In this document: piece after piece, positions 33,163 through 46,342 of the stretch
Layout of the letters: each line of letters begins with the position of its first letter
Numbering within the stretch: the stretch's first letter is position 1
The notes under the pieces: generated by a model
What the model saw: the letters and a program-made list of their open reading frames with translations, nothing else
Database searches by the model: none
Told to the model about the DNA's origin: nothing
NCBI GenBank assembly: GCA_013399895.1
Contig: VXBA01001792.1
Coordinates: 261,997-325,996, forward strand
DNA: 64,000 nt
Source: Serilophus lunatus
Taxonomy: Eukaryota > Chordata > Aves > Passeriformes > Eurylaimidae
Direction of reading: 5' to 3'
Position numbers and translations under genes: made by a program

Positions 33163-36029
33163 GAAACTCCAGGAAGATGGAGCCAGGGCAATTTTAGTGC
33201 TCAGAGCTCAGCAGCTTCAAATACACCCATGTCCTTCCAGTGGGGACAAATGGCCCAGTAAAACAACCTCAGCATGAGCAACTGAAGAGCACAGGATAAT
33301 GGTAAAGCAGAATTTGACAAGTGTCTAAACCAGGCCTGAAAGAGAAGATGGTCAACACGAAGAGCAGGAAACCACAGGGAACAGCAGATCTTGGTTCCAC
33401 ATTTCTGTTCCAAAGTCTCAGTTGCTTTTTGAAGCTCCATGCAAGTTTCCTGCTCATGAACTCTGGTTGGTGTCTTCTGAGTAGGTACAACAGGTTCCCA
33501 AATGTCTGTGAGCTCCAGGAGCCAGGTAGGCATGAAAAAATAGAAAGCATAACTCTCCAGTCCTCCAAATGCAGGAGAAATTTGAAAAGTGTGGGATGAA
33601 GGCTCAGAGACTGGATGGGTGAGGAGAAAAAAAAAAAGGTTATTAATAGCTATTGTGATTTTTAAGTCAGCCTGAGGATCCAGGTGACTCTTTTTTATTT
33701 TTTTTTAATGACTGGGTTGGCAGAGTTTTTCTGGGCTCTGAGACTCCCACAAAGAATAGCTGAGGGACAATCTCAGGCTTGACATGCCCGGGGGTGACTA
33801 AAAGCGCCTCCAAATCTGAATGATGCGAGAGATTCACCTGCTCCAAGTAAGCTGTGCTGCACTGAGTGATGGGAAAGGAGGGAAAACGGGAGACCTTGTA
33901 CAGAGACAATGGAAACGGATATATCCTTCCATATCCATCATTCTCTGAAGCAGAGCATTTATGCACCTCTGTGGCTTTGCTTTACACAGTTGTATCTCAG
34001 GGTCTGCCCCAGAACTCTAAAAGCTGGACTTTAAGCTTGGCTTTTGCTATCTGGCCCATGGGTGTGATCTTTCTTCCACATCTCACAGTTACACAGTGGT
34101 TCATAGTCCATGCTGGTCCTGCTCTGCCAACTCCTCCTGCTCACTCAGCCTCCCGGACACATCCCTGAGCCAGTCACATCACAGAAACACTCTCAGTGAC
34201 CTCGGACAAAGTGCTTCTGCCTCAGTTTCCCTTTCCTCTCAGTTCTCAGCCCCTGTGCCTTTGGTGGCATCTGGGACGAATTTCCTTTAGCAGCAGAGTC
34301 TGTTTATTTTAGAGGCTGGCAATGGCTTCTCCCCAATCTATTTATATACCCATTGCCCAACAGAGTGCTGGAGATGAAAGCTGTGAGCCTTCCCAAAGGA
34401 TAACACACCACAGGAAGGGTAGTTGCAGCTGAGACATGAGTGCTGCCGCCACTGCTGATGTTTGGAAAGCATCCATGCCAGGAGACATCAAAGAGGGCAT
34501 GGCACCCTCAGCTCCCAGGCAGCAGGGAGCTAAAATGCCCTTCCAGTTCAGGCATGCCTCACAGTTTGCTAAAAAAACCCCACTTCTTATTAATCTGCGA
34601 TTGAAACTGTAATTATGTCATCGCTCTGAACAACCCCATCGACAAGTTCGGGCATGGGATGAGCCTGAACCGTCAAAGTTGGTGTGCCATGCACAGCCCA
34701 GCCTGGACACCTCTCCTGCACTCACTGCTGGGGTTGCTCAGGCTGGAAAGCCCCATTGTGGGCTATGTGTCCTCTCCAGTGGGGTCAAAATGCAGGCCAG
34801 TGTTCCTGGCGAGCAAAGCTGCTCATGATAGACTTGAGTGGCACGTGGTCACTGTACCCCTGCACTGCTGCTGGAGTTGTATTGTTGTCCCCAGCCTTGT
34901 GCCACGAATCTGTGTGCACATCCTGGGTGCCTCCACTCTGCCTTCGCCAGGGTCGGATTCTTCCATTCCATGCCCAAATGGGCATCTCTTTGGAATGTGC
35001 TTGTGCCGAGTGCTTAATCCAGACAGCAGCCCCTCAGTGCACCTGGTCCCTCACCCAGGAGAATTCTGGGTCCCTAAAGGGCCCTGTTTTCTGCTGCTGC
35101 TGGTTCCTTACCTCCCTAAGTGCCAGCTTGGGTAGCTGGTGCTGCCCCTGCACCATGCAGAGCCCTGGGAGCCAAGCCATCTCCCATCCCAGGGATGCTC
35201 AGTCCTTCCCCAGCCAGGGCTCTTTGACCCAGTATTTCCCCCCAAAACACATCTCCAAACTTTTCTCTCTCCAGAATCTTCCACTTCTTCAGGTGCCCCT
35301 CATCCCCCAGGAAGCCAGTCCTGCTGCCCCAGCCCCACGCTCGCCTCTGTTTGTTCCGAAAACGCTGGTTTCAGCTTTCATTGCTCTCAGATGTTTTTTT
35401 GGACCCTATTAAATAACATTGCGAATGCTGATGTTAATTAAAATTCCTCCTAACCGCTCCCTGCTTACCCTCCTCTTGTAACCCCTTCTAAAAACCTCAT
35501 TCAATTTTGGGACCTTCCCAAACAGAGGCTCTGCAGACCCAGCTTTATTTGGAGCATTTCTCCACACTCTGAGAAGTAAAGAGTTGTCTGCTTTTTCTTA
35601 ATCTCCATCTTCTTAGTGTTTTGTCTGCCCTTGGAGCTTAAGCTTAAGGAACATCAAAAAAGATTTATCATGTTATGCTGGTGTTTGTGCCAGGAACACT
35701 ATTGACAGATACATAACGTCTCATGGAAACAGATCTTCTCAAGGTTGGTACATCTCTGTGGAAGATGAAATTTTAGGAACTGAGCTCCCATCTGTTCTGG
35801 AGTAATGTCTACTATATCCCTGGGGTTTGCTGTTAGTAATCCTTGCTATAATTTTTATGAGAGTTACTGTCCTTGATGGAGGAGAAGACATCTTCTCTGC
35901 AGGAAGAGTGGTCTGCAGACAATGAGAGAAAAGCTAAAGTGAGATATTCCTTTAAATTTCAAAACACAACCCAAACAAGGAAGCAAAATAAACTGAATAA
36001 TAAAAAATCATGGTGGAAGAGAGCACTGA

Positions 36030-36420
36030 AAATCTAAACTAACCTTCTGCTAATCCCAAGGGCAATCCAGACATCCTTAGACCAACTGTGACCAGTGTTT
36101 TTCCAACTTGTTCTTAAAAATCTTTAGTGCAGCTCTACTATGTTTTTTCGGGCAAATTTTTCCAGGCCTCTATCACTCAGGCTGCATCTTTCTTCCTGGA
36201 GGTTAAGCCCTTGACTTCTCAGCCCTTCTTTGTGATGATGAAGAGTTTATTTCCCTTCTCTCAACAGCTATATTTTATAATATCCCCTCATCTCCTCCCC
36301 TCCCCCCCGACTAAACAGCCTCAGGTCCTTCCATCTTTCCTTTTTGATATCTTTCAATTTTCTAAGCATTTTTAACACCATCCTCCAGACTCCCCCTATT
36401 ACTCGTTTACCACCTTTGTT
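36030..36420 (-). repeat. Old CR1-type LINE fragment
   Basis: Antisense order of weak CR1 matches: 'tccaacttgttcttaaaaat', 'gggcaaatttttccaggcct', 'gactaaacagcctcaggtcc', 'tccatctttcc', then 'accatcctccagactccccc'. More diverged than the other copies, so an older insertion. The boundaries are approximate. Confidence 0.55.
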
Positions 36421-37437
36421 ACTAAATTGTTATCCAGGATTCATTAGACATCGCTTATTCGGGTAAATGCTATTTATTATAATATCTTTATTCTTCTCAT
36501 TTTTATAGAATGTAATAGCTGTCATCCAGCCATCTGCCAGCTCTTAATGGCTTTGCAGAGGTGAGGGACGGGTGTGTAAGAGCAGCTATTCTCAGCATCA
36601 AGTTGCAATGGGACCATAAGGAGCTTGGAGGGAGTTTAATAAGGACCAGCTCAGTTGTTCCCTGCTTTCCAACAATTAATCAGGCATGCTTGAGGTTCCT
36701 GGTCCCAAAGAGGGTTAAAACACCCACTAGAAATTTGCAGTTCTGCTGAGGTGTACATGGTTTTGGAACTGCTGGACCAGTCCGGTTCCAGCTCACAGAA
36801 TCCTGTGGAAATTCAGGGTGAAGCCTTCAGATTTGTGCTGGCCAGGGAGCAGCCCATCCAAGCATTAAATGAAAATGGGTCAAGAACATCATATTTTTAT
36901 CCATTCTGAAATGCTGTTTTTCTCCACAAAGACTTTTTGACAAGGAAAAGCATTTTGTGTCATTCATTGCAATTAGCTCTGAGGATATAGCTGACTCTGC
37001 TGAAGATAAGGAGGACCTTGGAATTGCAAGAGCAGCACCACCAGTGAGATAAGCAGCAGCCACCATTGCACAGTGGGTTTCCATTTCAGACAGAGGACAT
37101 CAGACCCTCAGATAGAGTAGAAACTTCCAGCCCTATCCAAGCACACACAGGAATATTTTTTTCCAGCTGAAAACCTGGCCTGGGATCTGTATGGCAAAGC
37201 TGAATTGTTGTGCTTGAACTAAATGTCTGCTAATGGTGTTTTAAAAGCAAGAACAACTCAGTGCACTTATTTTATGCTTGAAAAGTCTGCACATATTGCA
37301 GAGGTTTTGGTTAAAGAGCTCCATTTACTCCCTTGCATATTTTAATTCAGACCATTTGAGAATAAAATACACATTAAAATATAACTAACTCTATATTCAC
37401 AAGCATTTAATGATGTCTGCTCCGTCAAGGGTGATGA

Positions 37438-38058
37438 TCATAGAAACACAGGGTGGTTTGGGTTGGAAAGGACCTTAAAGTCCACCTCATTCCAATCCCC
37501 TGACATGGGCAGGGACATCTTCTACTGTCACAGGCTGCTCCAACCTGGCTTTGAACATTTCCAGGGATGGGGAAGCCACAGCTTCTCTGCCCAACCTGTG
37601 CCAGGGCCTCACCCTCACCATCCTCACAACCAGGAAGTTCTTCCTAATATCTGATCTAAATTCTAAATGATCCCAAATCCAACTTTCTAAGGCTCAGTTT
37701 CAAGAACATCATTGCTTACAGAGGTGGGAGAAGGTGACGTGTCCAGGGCATGGACATCATTTTGGAGTCAAGGCACCTCCACTAATGATGGGCAAGGTAG
37801 TAAATTTCCCCCAGGGCCCTGTTCTCTGGAGCAAACATGTTGGATCTGGGAGGAGGTGACTCCCAGGAAAGTTTGGGTATCTGAGATGATTAGTTGTGTC
37901 CTATGAGAACATAAGTTGAGTGGGAGAAGATGCTCTGGCATGAGGGAAGTGGAGAGGGGACTTGGGATTAGAACATTTTCCCTGCAGGATCCTGGTTTCG
38001 TTGTCACCTTGTTTCACCTTCCATCTCTCTTTGTCCCTCCCTCAGGCCAAGACAAGAT
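37438..38058 (-). repeat. Composite repeat unit, copy A (CR1 3' end + unknown segment)
   Basis: The first part (to about 37663) is an antisense CR1 3' end. The rest (about 37664-38058) is not CR1 that I recognise. It contains 'tccaactttct', 'gggcatggacatcatt', 'ttctctggagcaa', 'atgttggatctgggagg', 'gggagaagatgctctgg', 'cttgtttcaccttcca' and ends in GACAAGAT. The same blocks in the same order occur in copy B at 45715-46342. Similarity begins at the CR1 terminus and stops at GACAAGAT in both. Confidence 0.8.
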
Positions 38059-40339
38059 CTTTTCTAATTTGCAGGTACCTTTGTGAAATGACCCTTAGAC
38101 CAGGTTGTTTGAGGTGAGCAAAGCCACTGCCAGACGCTGTCGATTAATTATTACTTCCATCCTCCTGGTTCTCAACCTTGGGAAACTGCTCGGCATTGGG
38201 TAATTCCTTTTTTTCCACTCTCCCCTCCAATGGGCAACAGTCAAAACACAACTTGCTCCAGGCTTAAAAAAACATTTCCTACCAAAACTGCAGGTCAGAG
38301 ACAAGAGATCTGTTTGGGAAGCTGCCCATGGATGGAGGGGTGCCTATGGGGATGTCCTCCCTCAGAGGCACAGGTTCATCTGCACCAGGGCAGCAGTATT
38401 GGGGAGCAAGGTATTGTGGTGATGTTTGTGCCCTGGCAAAGAGACAAGGTGTAGGCTGGTTGTTACGACACTGAGCACTTCAGCCCTCGGCACGATTTCC
38501 ACTGGCACCTGTGCCAGGAGCCAAGAAGGAGACCTTTGCTCAGCTTCCTATTAACCATTTAGTCTCAGTCAAAGGCCTTCACCAGTCAGCTGCCATTAGC
38601 CAGTTGGGGGAATAAATTATTGGCTCATAACCATCATGTCCCTCTATTTTTGTCTCTAATCTGGCCATTTTTGGTATTGCAGGGGAGGGGAGGAGATGAG
38701 CGCTGAGGAAAAATGAGTACTTAGGAAAAGAGACGCGAGAGAGTGCTGGACCTTTTGGGGTGGAAAGGGAGAAAAACCCTCACAGGGATGAGAACTGAGC
38801 AATGCAAACCCCCTTTTAGTCCTGCTTGAACCTGGACCCTCTCCCTGTACGTTACTGGGAATGTCCAGTTTTGGTTATACACTCCCTGTTAGGAGGGTTA
38901 ATTCATCACACCAATCTACCCCGAGTGCTTCAGTCCCTGTGCCCCCCAGCTGTCCCCAGGGGCTGGGAGCCTCCAGCAGCACACACTGTGACCATCCGCC
39001 AGCTCCAGGACAGTAAGTACAGCTCTGACAATGTCTCCCCTGAGCTGACATCTGTCCCTTGTGAGTCAGGGTGACCAAGCTGCTGGCTGGCCCTTATCTC
39101 CTTTCTCTGTCTTATCTCCTTCCAGTAGGAATTGGATTGGGATCCGGCGCCCCAGGAACAAGGCGGAGAGCTCCAAGTGGAGCAGCCGATGGAGGCAGCT
39201 GATAACAGCATTTCCTGGAGGCTGAGCCCTTGGGCAAGGACTCCTAGGATCAGGTCACAGGGACAGCGAGGCTGAGGTGGGTGACGTTAAAGAAACCATC
39301 TGCAATGCTGGATTCCCCTTCTGCCTGCAAAACAGCTGGTGCTGAGATCCTATGAGACACCTTGGAAGTGAAACAGAGCAGTGAGAGACCCTGAGGACCT
39401 GGAATGACCCTGCAAGGCTGAGGAGGATGGATGATGCTGGTGGACAAGCTGCAGCTCCTGTGAACTTGGAGTGACCACAACATCCTGTTCACCTGAAGCA
39501 GCACATGGGTCATGGCTGGAGATCCAGACTTTTCCTAAAAAACATCCACCCTGAGGTCCAAGGTCAGGCAGCTGCCCATAGGGTGAGCCATGGTAAATGT
39601 CCCTCTTAGGCAAGCAGAGGTGTGGTCCCCTGGGACCAGCAATGCAGACACAGGAGGTATTCACACTGGGGCAGCCCACTGCCATGTGCCATCTGCCTGG
39701 CAAGACTTTGAGCTGATGTAGGGTTGGGGTTTGCATGCACAAGGGTGACAGTAAGGGACAAAGGCCATCAGCTGTCCTCCAGAGACCCCGGCTGAGAGCC
39801 CTGGGTGGAAAGCACGGCGGTGCCCGGCGGTCTGGGCTCCCTTCCAGGCTCGTCATGGGACTCCCAGCAAATCCCCTGGGGCAATCCGATCTCTGGGACG
39901 CCAGGCACCTATCCCTCCCTCCAGCACGTCGGGTTTTCCACGGTTTAAGATGCCAAAGTTCATTGACAGTGGTGGCAGCTCGGGCACACCCACACACAGC
40001 CTGTGCCACCGTCTGTGGGACGGACGCAGATCACTCAGCCAGGAGGAAAGAAAACAAGGTGCAATAGGGATAAAGCCACTTTGCACCCAGGTATAAAACC
40101 TTGGTGGTGGTGGTAAATAAAATCACTCTTGTGACACGTCTTAGACTCCGGAGGTTGTATGGCTGCTAGTAGATGTTAGCTGGTTTTATTTCAGAGAACA
40201 GTCAGAACTGATGATGAAACTGTCTGAAGCCTCGTGGAGACAATTGACACATGTTTCCCAGTAGTCCTTGAATGGCTATCAAATGTGTCATAGTTAGGAG
40301 CCAGCCTGGAGGGACTTTTCGTCCAGTAGGTCCTATTCC

Positions 40340-40480
40340 AGGAAATGAGTCTGCCCCGTGCATTCCTTAATTTGTCAGTGATCTAGAAGGCATCTTTTTA
40401 AAAATTTGGTGAAGTTTCTACAAACTCTTGAGTAATTTAGGAGGTGAAATAATCATGTGGTAAAAGTCTCCCATGTATTC
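40340..40480 (+). repeat. Decayed CR1-type reverse transcriptase fragment
   Basis: 'ccttaatttgtcagtgatct' then 'agaaggcatctttttaaaaa' and 'tttggtgaagtttctacaaa' resemble the CR1 segment encoding the (I/F)NDL...FADDT region of reverse transcriptase. It is heavily decayed and the extent is uncertain. Confidence 0.45.
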
Positions 40481-41903
40481 TGGGAAGAGATGGTTGCCTT
40501 GTTGGGAAGCACAACTGTCCCCAGAGTGATGCAGCGTCACTTATCCCTTTGCAGCCCTGCTATGGGTTAAATGTGAAACCTCCATGACCATGCCCTTGTG
40601 CTGCTTCTTGCAGCAGCTCCTATGGCCCAGAAGGGACTGTCACATCCCCAGAGTGAGGTACACAGTGCCATACGTGCTCCCTGCACCACCCACACACCTC
40701 TGCATGGATGCCAGCAGTTTGCACAACCCATGGGGTCAGGGACACAGAGCATGGCTCTGGTTCCCATGTCCTTTGGTGTGTGCTCAGACAAGCAAATTCA
40801 TTTCCACTCTGAGGGGGCCACAAGATGACTGAAGATTGGGAGTAGTGTTGGCAATGCCGGAAGGTTGTCTGGGAGCTCGGCTAGTCGACATGGGACAAAA
40901 CTGTGCCAAAAGTCCCTTGAAGCATCTCCAGGGCAACCTACTGTGGTCCTTCTGCACGATGTTACCCGTCAAACCCACTCTCAGTTTTCCCTTCTGGGAA
41001 AAGCCCATCCTGGGCTAGGCAGGGGCAGATCCAAGGATGAGCTAGCAGAAGGCTTGGTCATCTCTGCACTACCCCAGCATCAAATATTTGACATGGAATA
41101 ATGCCTGTGGCAGTATTTGAGCCACCACATCACTGTCTCAGACTGGGAATACTGTAAGAAGACTCTTTCCAAGCTGATGAGAAAGTCAAACACCAGTGGA
41201 ATCACAGAAAGAGCAAGTAAAAATAAAATAATCCAGTGCCCCTCACTCGCCTCCCTCCCTATGAACTCCACTGAACTTGGAAAAACCAAAACAAAACAGG
41301 GCCGAGTTCAGCCTCAGTTCAAGTCCTAGATAAAGTTCAACCTACTTCTAATTTTATCTCAACAGTTCCCACCAGAAAATAGACTCTGGCAGGACGCCCT
41401 GGGGGTAATCCAGCCCTGACTCTCACCCCTCCTCCAACCCCCCTGGGTGTCCCCAAAACCTCCTGCCCAGCTCCAGGTGGGACAATGAGCGTGAGGCCAC
41501 ATGTCTCAGATACCCCATGGGAGCACTTCCTGGAGATGCCCATGGTGCATCACCATCCCATGGGGCTGGTTGTCCCCCTCCATGTCCAGTCACGGCCACA
41601 CCAGGATGGGACAGGTCTTCAAGAGGCAACTGCCTGTTGGACTTTGTTTTTTTCCCACCATTGCTTCCCTTAGGAGAGTCAGTTTTATCCAGTGTTGCTT
41701 TGATCCAGCACCACAGCAGCAATTAGAAGTAGAGGAGAGGGTTAACTAGAGGAGGAATTCTGAGGCAAAGAGTTGTGCACAGAGAGGTGGGAGGAGCAGG
41801 AGGAGATGAGGCTCCATGCAACCTCCTCATAGCATTTACATGGGCACACAGATGGTGCTTCCTGGTGTGATTTTGGGATGCAAATCCAGCACAAACCAGG
41901 GAA

Positions 41904-42072
41904 ACTGGAGGTGGTGGACTCCCCATTCCTGTAAATGTTCAAGTCCAGGTTGGACAAGACTTGGAGCAACCTGGGATAATGGAAGGTGTCCCTGCCCATG
42001 GCAGAGGGTTGGAACAAGATGGTCTTTAAGGTCCCTTTCAACTCAAACCGTTCTGGAATTACATGATTCTAA
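41904..42072 (+). repeat. CR1 LINE 3' fragment
   Basis: 'aggttggacaagacttggag', 'caacctgggataatggaagg', 'gtccctgcccatggcagagg', 'aaggtccctttcaactcaaa', ending ACATGATTCTA. Sense orientation. Confidence 0.92.
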
Positions 42073-43026
42073 AGTGTTTGCAGAAAATTGACAAGGAGAG
42101 AAACCTTTGGTGCAATGTTCTGGGGACCTAAATGTGAACTGCAGGGACAGGGATGGTCACCTTTCCCCAGAAAAGGTGAAGGCAGAAGGGGACTGGCACA
42201 AGAACAACTCACCATCCTCAAGGAGGAAACATCCTCAGCTGTGGAAAGGGAGCTGAAGTGGCCAAAGAGACAGAACAGAGCTGAAGAGGGGAAGGAGCCC
42301 TCCTTGCAAACACAAAAGGAGCAAAGGCAACACTTTTGTTTTGCTTCAGCTCCCCTGGGAGAGCAGTAAGCCCCTGCAGCACCACCTTCAACTGCTCAGA
42401 AAGTAGCAGAAATGCAATTTTATGAGAAGAATATATACAGGAGGATATGATTGTGAAAATGAAGTGATTGTAAGTACAATTGCAGTCACCATGTATAACA
42501 CAATCCCTCTCCCAAACGCCTCATCACCCTTCCCCCTCACCCCACAAAGTAAGACTGCATTTATCTTTAGGAGATCAGGACAAACCCATGTTTTCCAGTA
42601 AATACGCTGCATTTTTTGTGCTTGAAAATAAGAGCCGAGCAACCCTGCTAACCGGGGGTTGGTTTCTTACACAAGTAGTAAAATCCAGCCCTGGGGATAG
42701 AAGTTACCTTTGCTGTAAAACAATCCGCCGACTGGATTTCACAATCTTTGTCGTCTTTCTCTCCCCACAGCAATATTTTTACAGTGTTTGCCCTCAAACC
42801 AGTTTTTCATCAGCCGACATGTGTAATTACCACCAGACAGGTTTTGGATAACCCACCCCCTGTTGCAGTTTTTCCTCCCACCCTTACATTGCACAGCTGC
42901 TAATCTACCCAATCTGGCCCCTCCCAGGCTTGCTTTGAAAGCTGAATTTGACCTCTTTTGGGCAGAAAAAACTCAAATTATCAAAAAATGTCGATCTAAA
43001 ATTGATTTCTGAGCTCGAAGACTGCT

Positions 43027-43178
43027 AATCCCTGGAAGTATTCAAGGCCAGGTTGGATAGGGCTTGGAGCAACCTGGTCCAGTGGAAGGTGTTCATGCTC
43101 ATTGCAGAGGGATTGGAATGAGGTGAGCTTGAAGTCCCCTTCCAACCCAAAACATTCCAGTATTTCATGATTCTATGA
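43027..43178 (+). repeat. CR1 LINE 3' fragment
   Basis: 'cctggaagtattcaaggcca', 'gggcttggagcaacctggtc', 'ttccaacccaaaacattcca', ending TTCATGATTCTATGA. Sense orientation. Confidence 0.92.
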
Positions 43179-43700
43179 TCAAGGCAGGGATAGCAAAAGC
43201 TGATCAGGATTTATTTCAGGTTTTATCCCACAGACAAAAAAAGTGCCAGTGACAGATAATATTGCTGTGGCTGACAGAAGGGACCTGGGGAACATCCAGC
43301 TCAGCTGATACCTGAGCATGGCACACCAGGCTGATGCTGCTCTCAAATCAGCTGTTCATGGCAGCTTGGCTCCAGCTCCTGCACATCTGATGCCAGAGCA
43401 CAGGTTGCTGTGCCAAGAAAGCCCAGGCTCCTGCACAGCTCACTGGTATTATTTTTAAAGATAAGAGAGCACTGCTCATTCCCCATCTCCACCTACAGAA
43501 CAACAGCCAGAAGGAAATCCTCCCTGGTGCACACACGAAGCAAAAACAGGTGGGATTTGTCCTTTGGACTGAGAAGCACTGCCCAAATACATCCTGGGCT
43601 TGATGCTGCCTGTAGAAATGTGGAAATTGTCTCCATAACCATCCACTTGGACTTTGCACAGGTCCTTGACGCAACGGAATCTCATGGGTCATTTTCTTCA

Positions 43701-43776
43701 CCTGACCATGGCAGAGGGATGGAACTGGATGATCTTCAAGGTCCCTAGCAACACAAACCATTCTGGGATTCTGTGT
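43701..43776 (+). repeat. CR1 LINE 3' terminus
   Basis: 'cctgaccatggcagagggat', 'gatgatcttcaaggtcccta', 'ttctgggattctgtg'. Short sense copy. Confidence 0.85.
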
Positions 43777-43959
43777 TTTGATGACGTCTCATGCCCATGC
43801 AGACTCCCACTGCAGCCCAGTTCCTTGGACGTCTGTCTACCACATCTCCACCATCTGCAAAAGGGATCTGCTCCAAGACCTGGTTTCTCCTTGCAGCTCC
43901 ATCGTAACTGACTGGCACGGGGTTAACCAGAAGGGTCTGTGCAGCCTTGGTTTGTCTTC

Positions 43960-44180
43960 ACAGAATCACAGAGGTTGGAAAGGACCTTCAAGACCACTGA
44001 GTCCAACCTGTGCCTGATCCCCACCTTGTCCCCCAGCCCAGAGCACCGAATGCCATGCTTAGTCATTCCTTGGACACTCCAGGGATGGGGACTCCAAACC
44101 TCCCTTGGTAGACTCTTTTAATGCCTAATCACCCTTTCCATGATGAAATTCTTCCTGATGTTCAACTTGAAGTCTTGGCT
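43960..44180 (-). repeat. CR1 LINE 3' fragment, second subfamily
   Basis: 'cacagaatcacagaggttgg', 'gagtccaacctgtgcctgat', 'atgcctaatcaccctttcca', 'gaaattcttcctgatgttca': antisense CR1 of the CCTAATCACCC type. Confidence 0.9.
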
Positions 44181-45714
44181 GTGAGGCCACATGTTCATGT
44201 CATGTATTTGGACATCAAGAAAGACACATGTGAGGACAGAAATGCTGAATTATTTCCTTCTGGCAGGGCTGAGAGAAGAGCAGCAGAGGCTGAAGCCAGC
44301 TCAGGACCATGCAGCACATGATAGAGGTGATTTCTCCCATCGGACCTTTGCCATCTCCTGTCATAATCGCTTTCCCCAAAGTGGAAACTTCTGACGGGAA
44401 AGCTCTACGGGAAGTTATTGAAAAGGTCTGGGCTAATAAAATCCAAATAATTTGTTTAAATGTTATTGCTACAGAAACATAACATACATTGAAACAAAAC
44501 ACTTTGTTTGTTGAAAAACTGAGATGATTTAGGACAGAATGGAATTCTGAAATCTCAGCACTTGAGAGGAACTTTGCATTTTTTTCGCATTAACTGTGGC
44601 ATGGCAATGACTGGGGGGGAAATGGCTTTGATCTGGCATGGGAGGAGGCATCAGCTCAGGATCCCATCCTGAGGCTTGGCTCTTTGCAGGACTGCTAAAG
44701 CCCCCTCCAAGGCTGCAGCCCTGAGGGGAGAAACGTCTTGGCACAGGGCACAGAATATCAAACTGCCCTGTAAAGGCTCCATTTCTGCGACCATCCGTTC
44801 TCGACTGCACACTCATCTGTAACAGAGGGGATAAGCACAGGACTCTCCAAGAGGTACAGGCATTTTAGAACAATAAAACCTAGCCCAAGGATACAAGGAC
44901 GCACTTTTTGCAGGAATTTGTCTCCAGGAATCCAGAGAAGTCCCGAAGAATGGGATAGACATCAAGCCAGGCACAGTAATCACATTTGTGTAGGCACACA
45001 GGTCTCCAGTTTCATTGTCAGGGATCACAACATAGGATCCAAAAGGAAGAGGCCACATAGTCCTGTAACATGCATTATTTAGTATCATGGATTTTCTCCC
45101 TTCCCAAGTAATAATAATTTACACTACAGTTCAGCTGGCAAACTCACCAGCAACGCTGTTACATGAAGATTACTTATATTTGTTACCTCTTCTGACAGCA
45201 TCATCAGCATTTAAAAACTCCTCTTAATAGCCAGGAGAGAAGTGGAACTGCTGGAGGAGGAGAACATTCTGCACCCTGCCTATTTACCATATTTTGTGAA
45301 AGCCAAGCAAACTTACTCTGATCCATAGGGTTTCTTTTGCTGCTCTCTGGGTTCTTGGCAGTCACAAGGAATTCACAGAAATACTCTTTCATCCTGAAAG
45401 CTTCAGCTCTGTAGTGATGCCCATCCATCTGCTCCGTACCTTGTGTTGCTGCAGGTTATTTTCTCCTCTAATATATCTTGTTGGTCCCAGGGATGACCTC
45501 TGTCTTTGGCTTGGCTGCTCCCAGCCCAACTCCATGTCTGATAAACTCTTTACAAAGCTGGTCCACATGCTCAAAATCCTGATTTGGGGGAATAGGCCAA
45601 ACTCCAGCTCTAGCAGAACCTGGAGCTCTAGGGTCTGATTTTAGATTGGGGCTCATGATTCAGGAATGGATCCTCAGAAAGGATCATACCATGGTCATGT
45701 GTGGTATTTCAGAG

Positions 45715-46342
45715 TCATAGAATGGTTTGGATTTGAAGGGACCATAAAGCTCAAATTGTTCAACCCTCGGTCATGGGCAGGGACATCTTCCACCATCCCA
45801 GGTTGCTCCAGCTCATGTCCCACCTGGCCTTGGACACTTCCAGGGATGGGGCAGCCACAGCTCCTCTGCCCAACCTGTGCCAGGGCCTCACCACCCTCAC
45901 AGCCAGGAATTTTTCCTCATATCTAATCTAAATTCTGAATGATCCTGAATCCAACTTTCTGAAGCTCTGTATCAAGCCCACTACTGCTTAAAGGGGTGGG
46001 AGAAGGTGAGGAGTTCAGGGCATGGACATCATTCTGGAGTCAAGACACCACTAATGCATTCCACTAGTGAATTTCCCTCTAAGTTCTGTTCTCTGGAGCA
46101 AGTATGTTGGATCTGGGAGGGGGTGGCTCTTGGGGGGAGTTTGCACATCTGAGATGGTTAGTTGCATCATGTGAGCCCATTAGTTGAGAGGGAGAAGATG
46201 CTCTGGGATGAGGGAAATGGAGGGAAATACGGGGAGCAGAGTGATAGGGAGGAATATGATTTTTCTGGTGTTGTTGCCACTCCTTGTTTCACCTTCCACC
46301 TCTTTTCCCCCTCATTCTCCCTCCCTCCGACCAGGACAAGAT
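45715..46342 (-). repeat. Composite repeat unit, copy B (CR1 3' end + unknown segment)
   Basis: Direct-repeat partner of 37438-38058, 8.3 kb away and in the same orientation. The CR1 part runs to about 45935. The remainder repeats 'tccaactttct', 'gggcatggacatcatt', 'ttctctggagcaa', 'atgttggatctgggagg', 'gggagaagatgctctgg', 'cttgtttcaccttcca' and ends in GACAAGAT. Many single-base differences and small indels show the pair is not a recent duplicate. Confidence 0.8.

Noticed and set aside
34684..35412. 242-codon open frame on the plus strand, overlapped by a 158-codon frame in another phase.
   Set aside because: GC-rich, stop-poor stretch. No recognisable domain, Cys/Trp-rich random composition, two overlapping long frames at once, and no splice sites or poly(A) context that fit.
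39350..40009. 219-codon open frame on the minus strand.
   Set aside because: No domain recognised. Other frames in the same stretch are also open, which fits base composition rather than coding.
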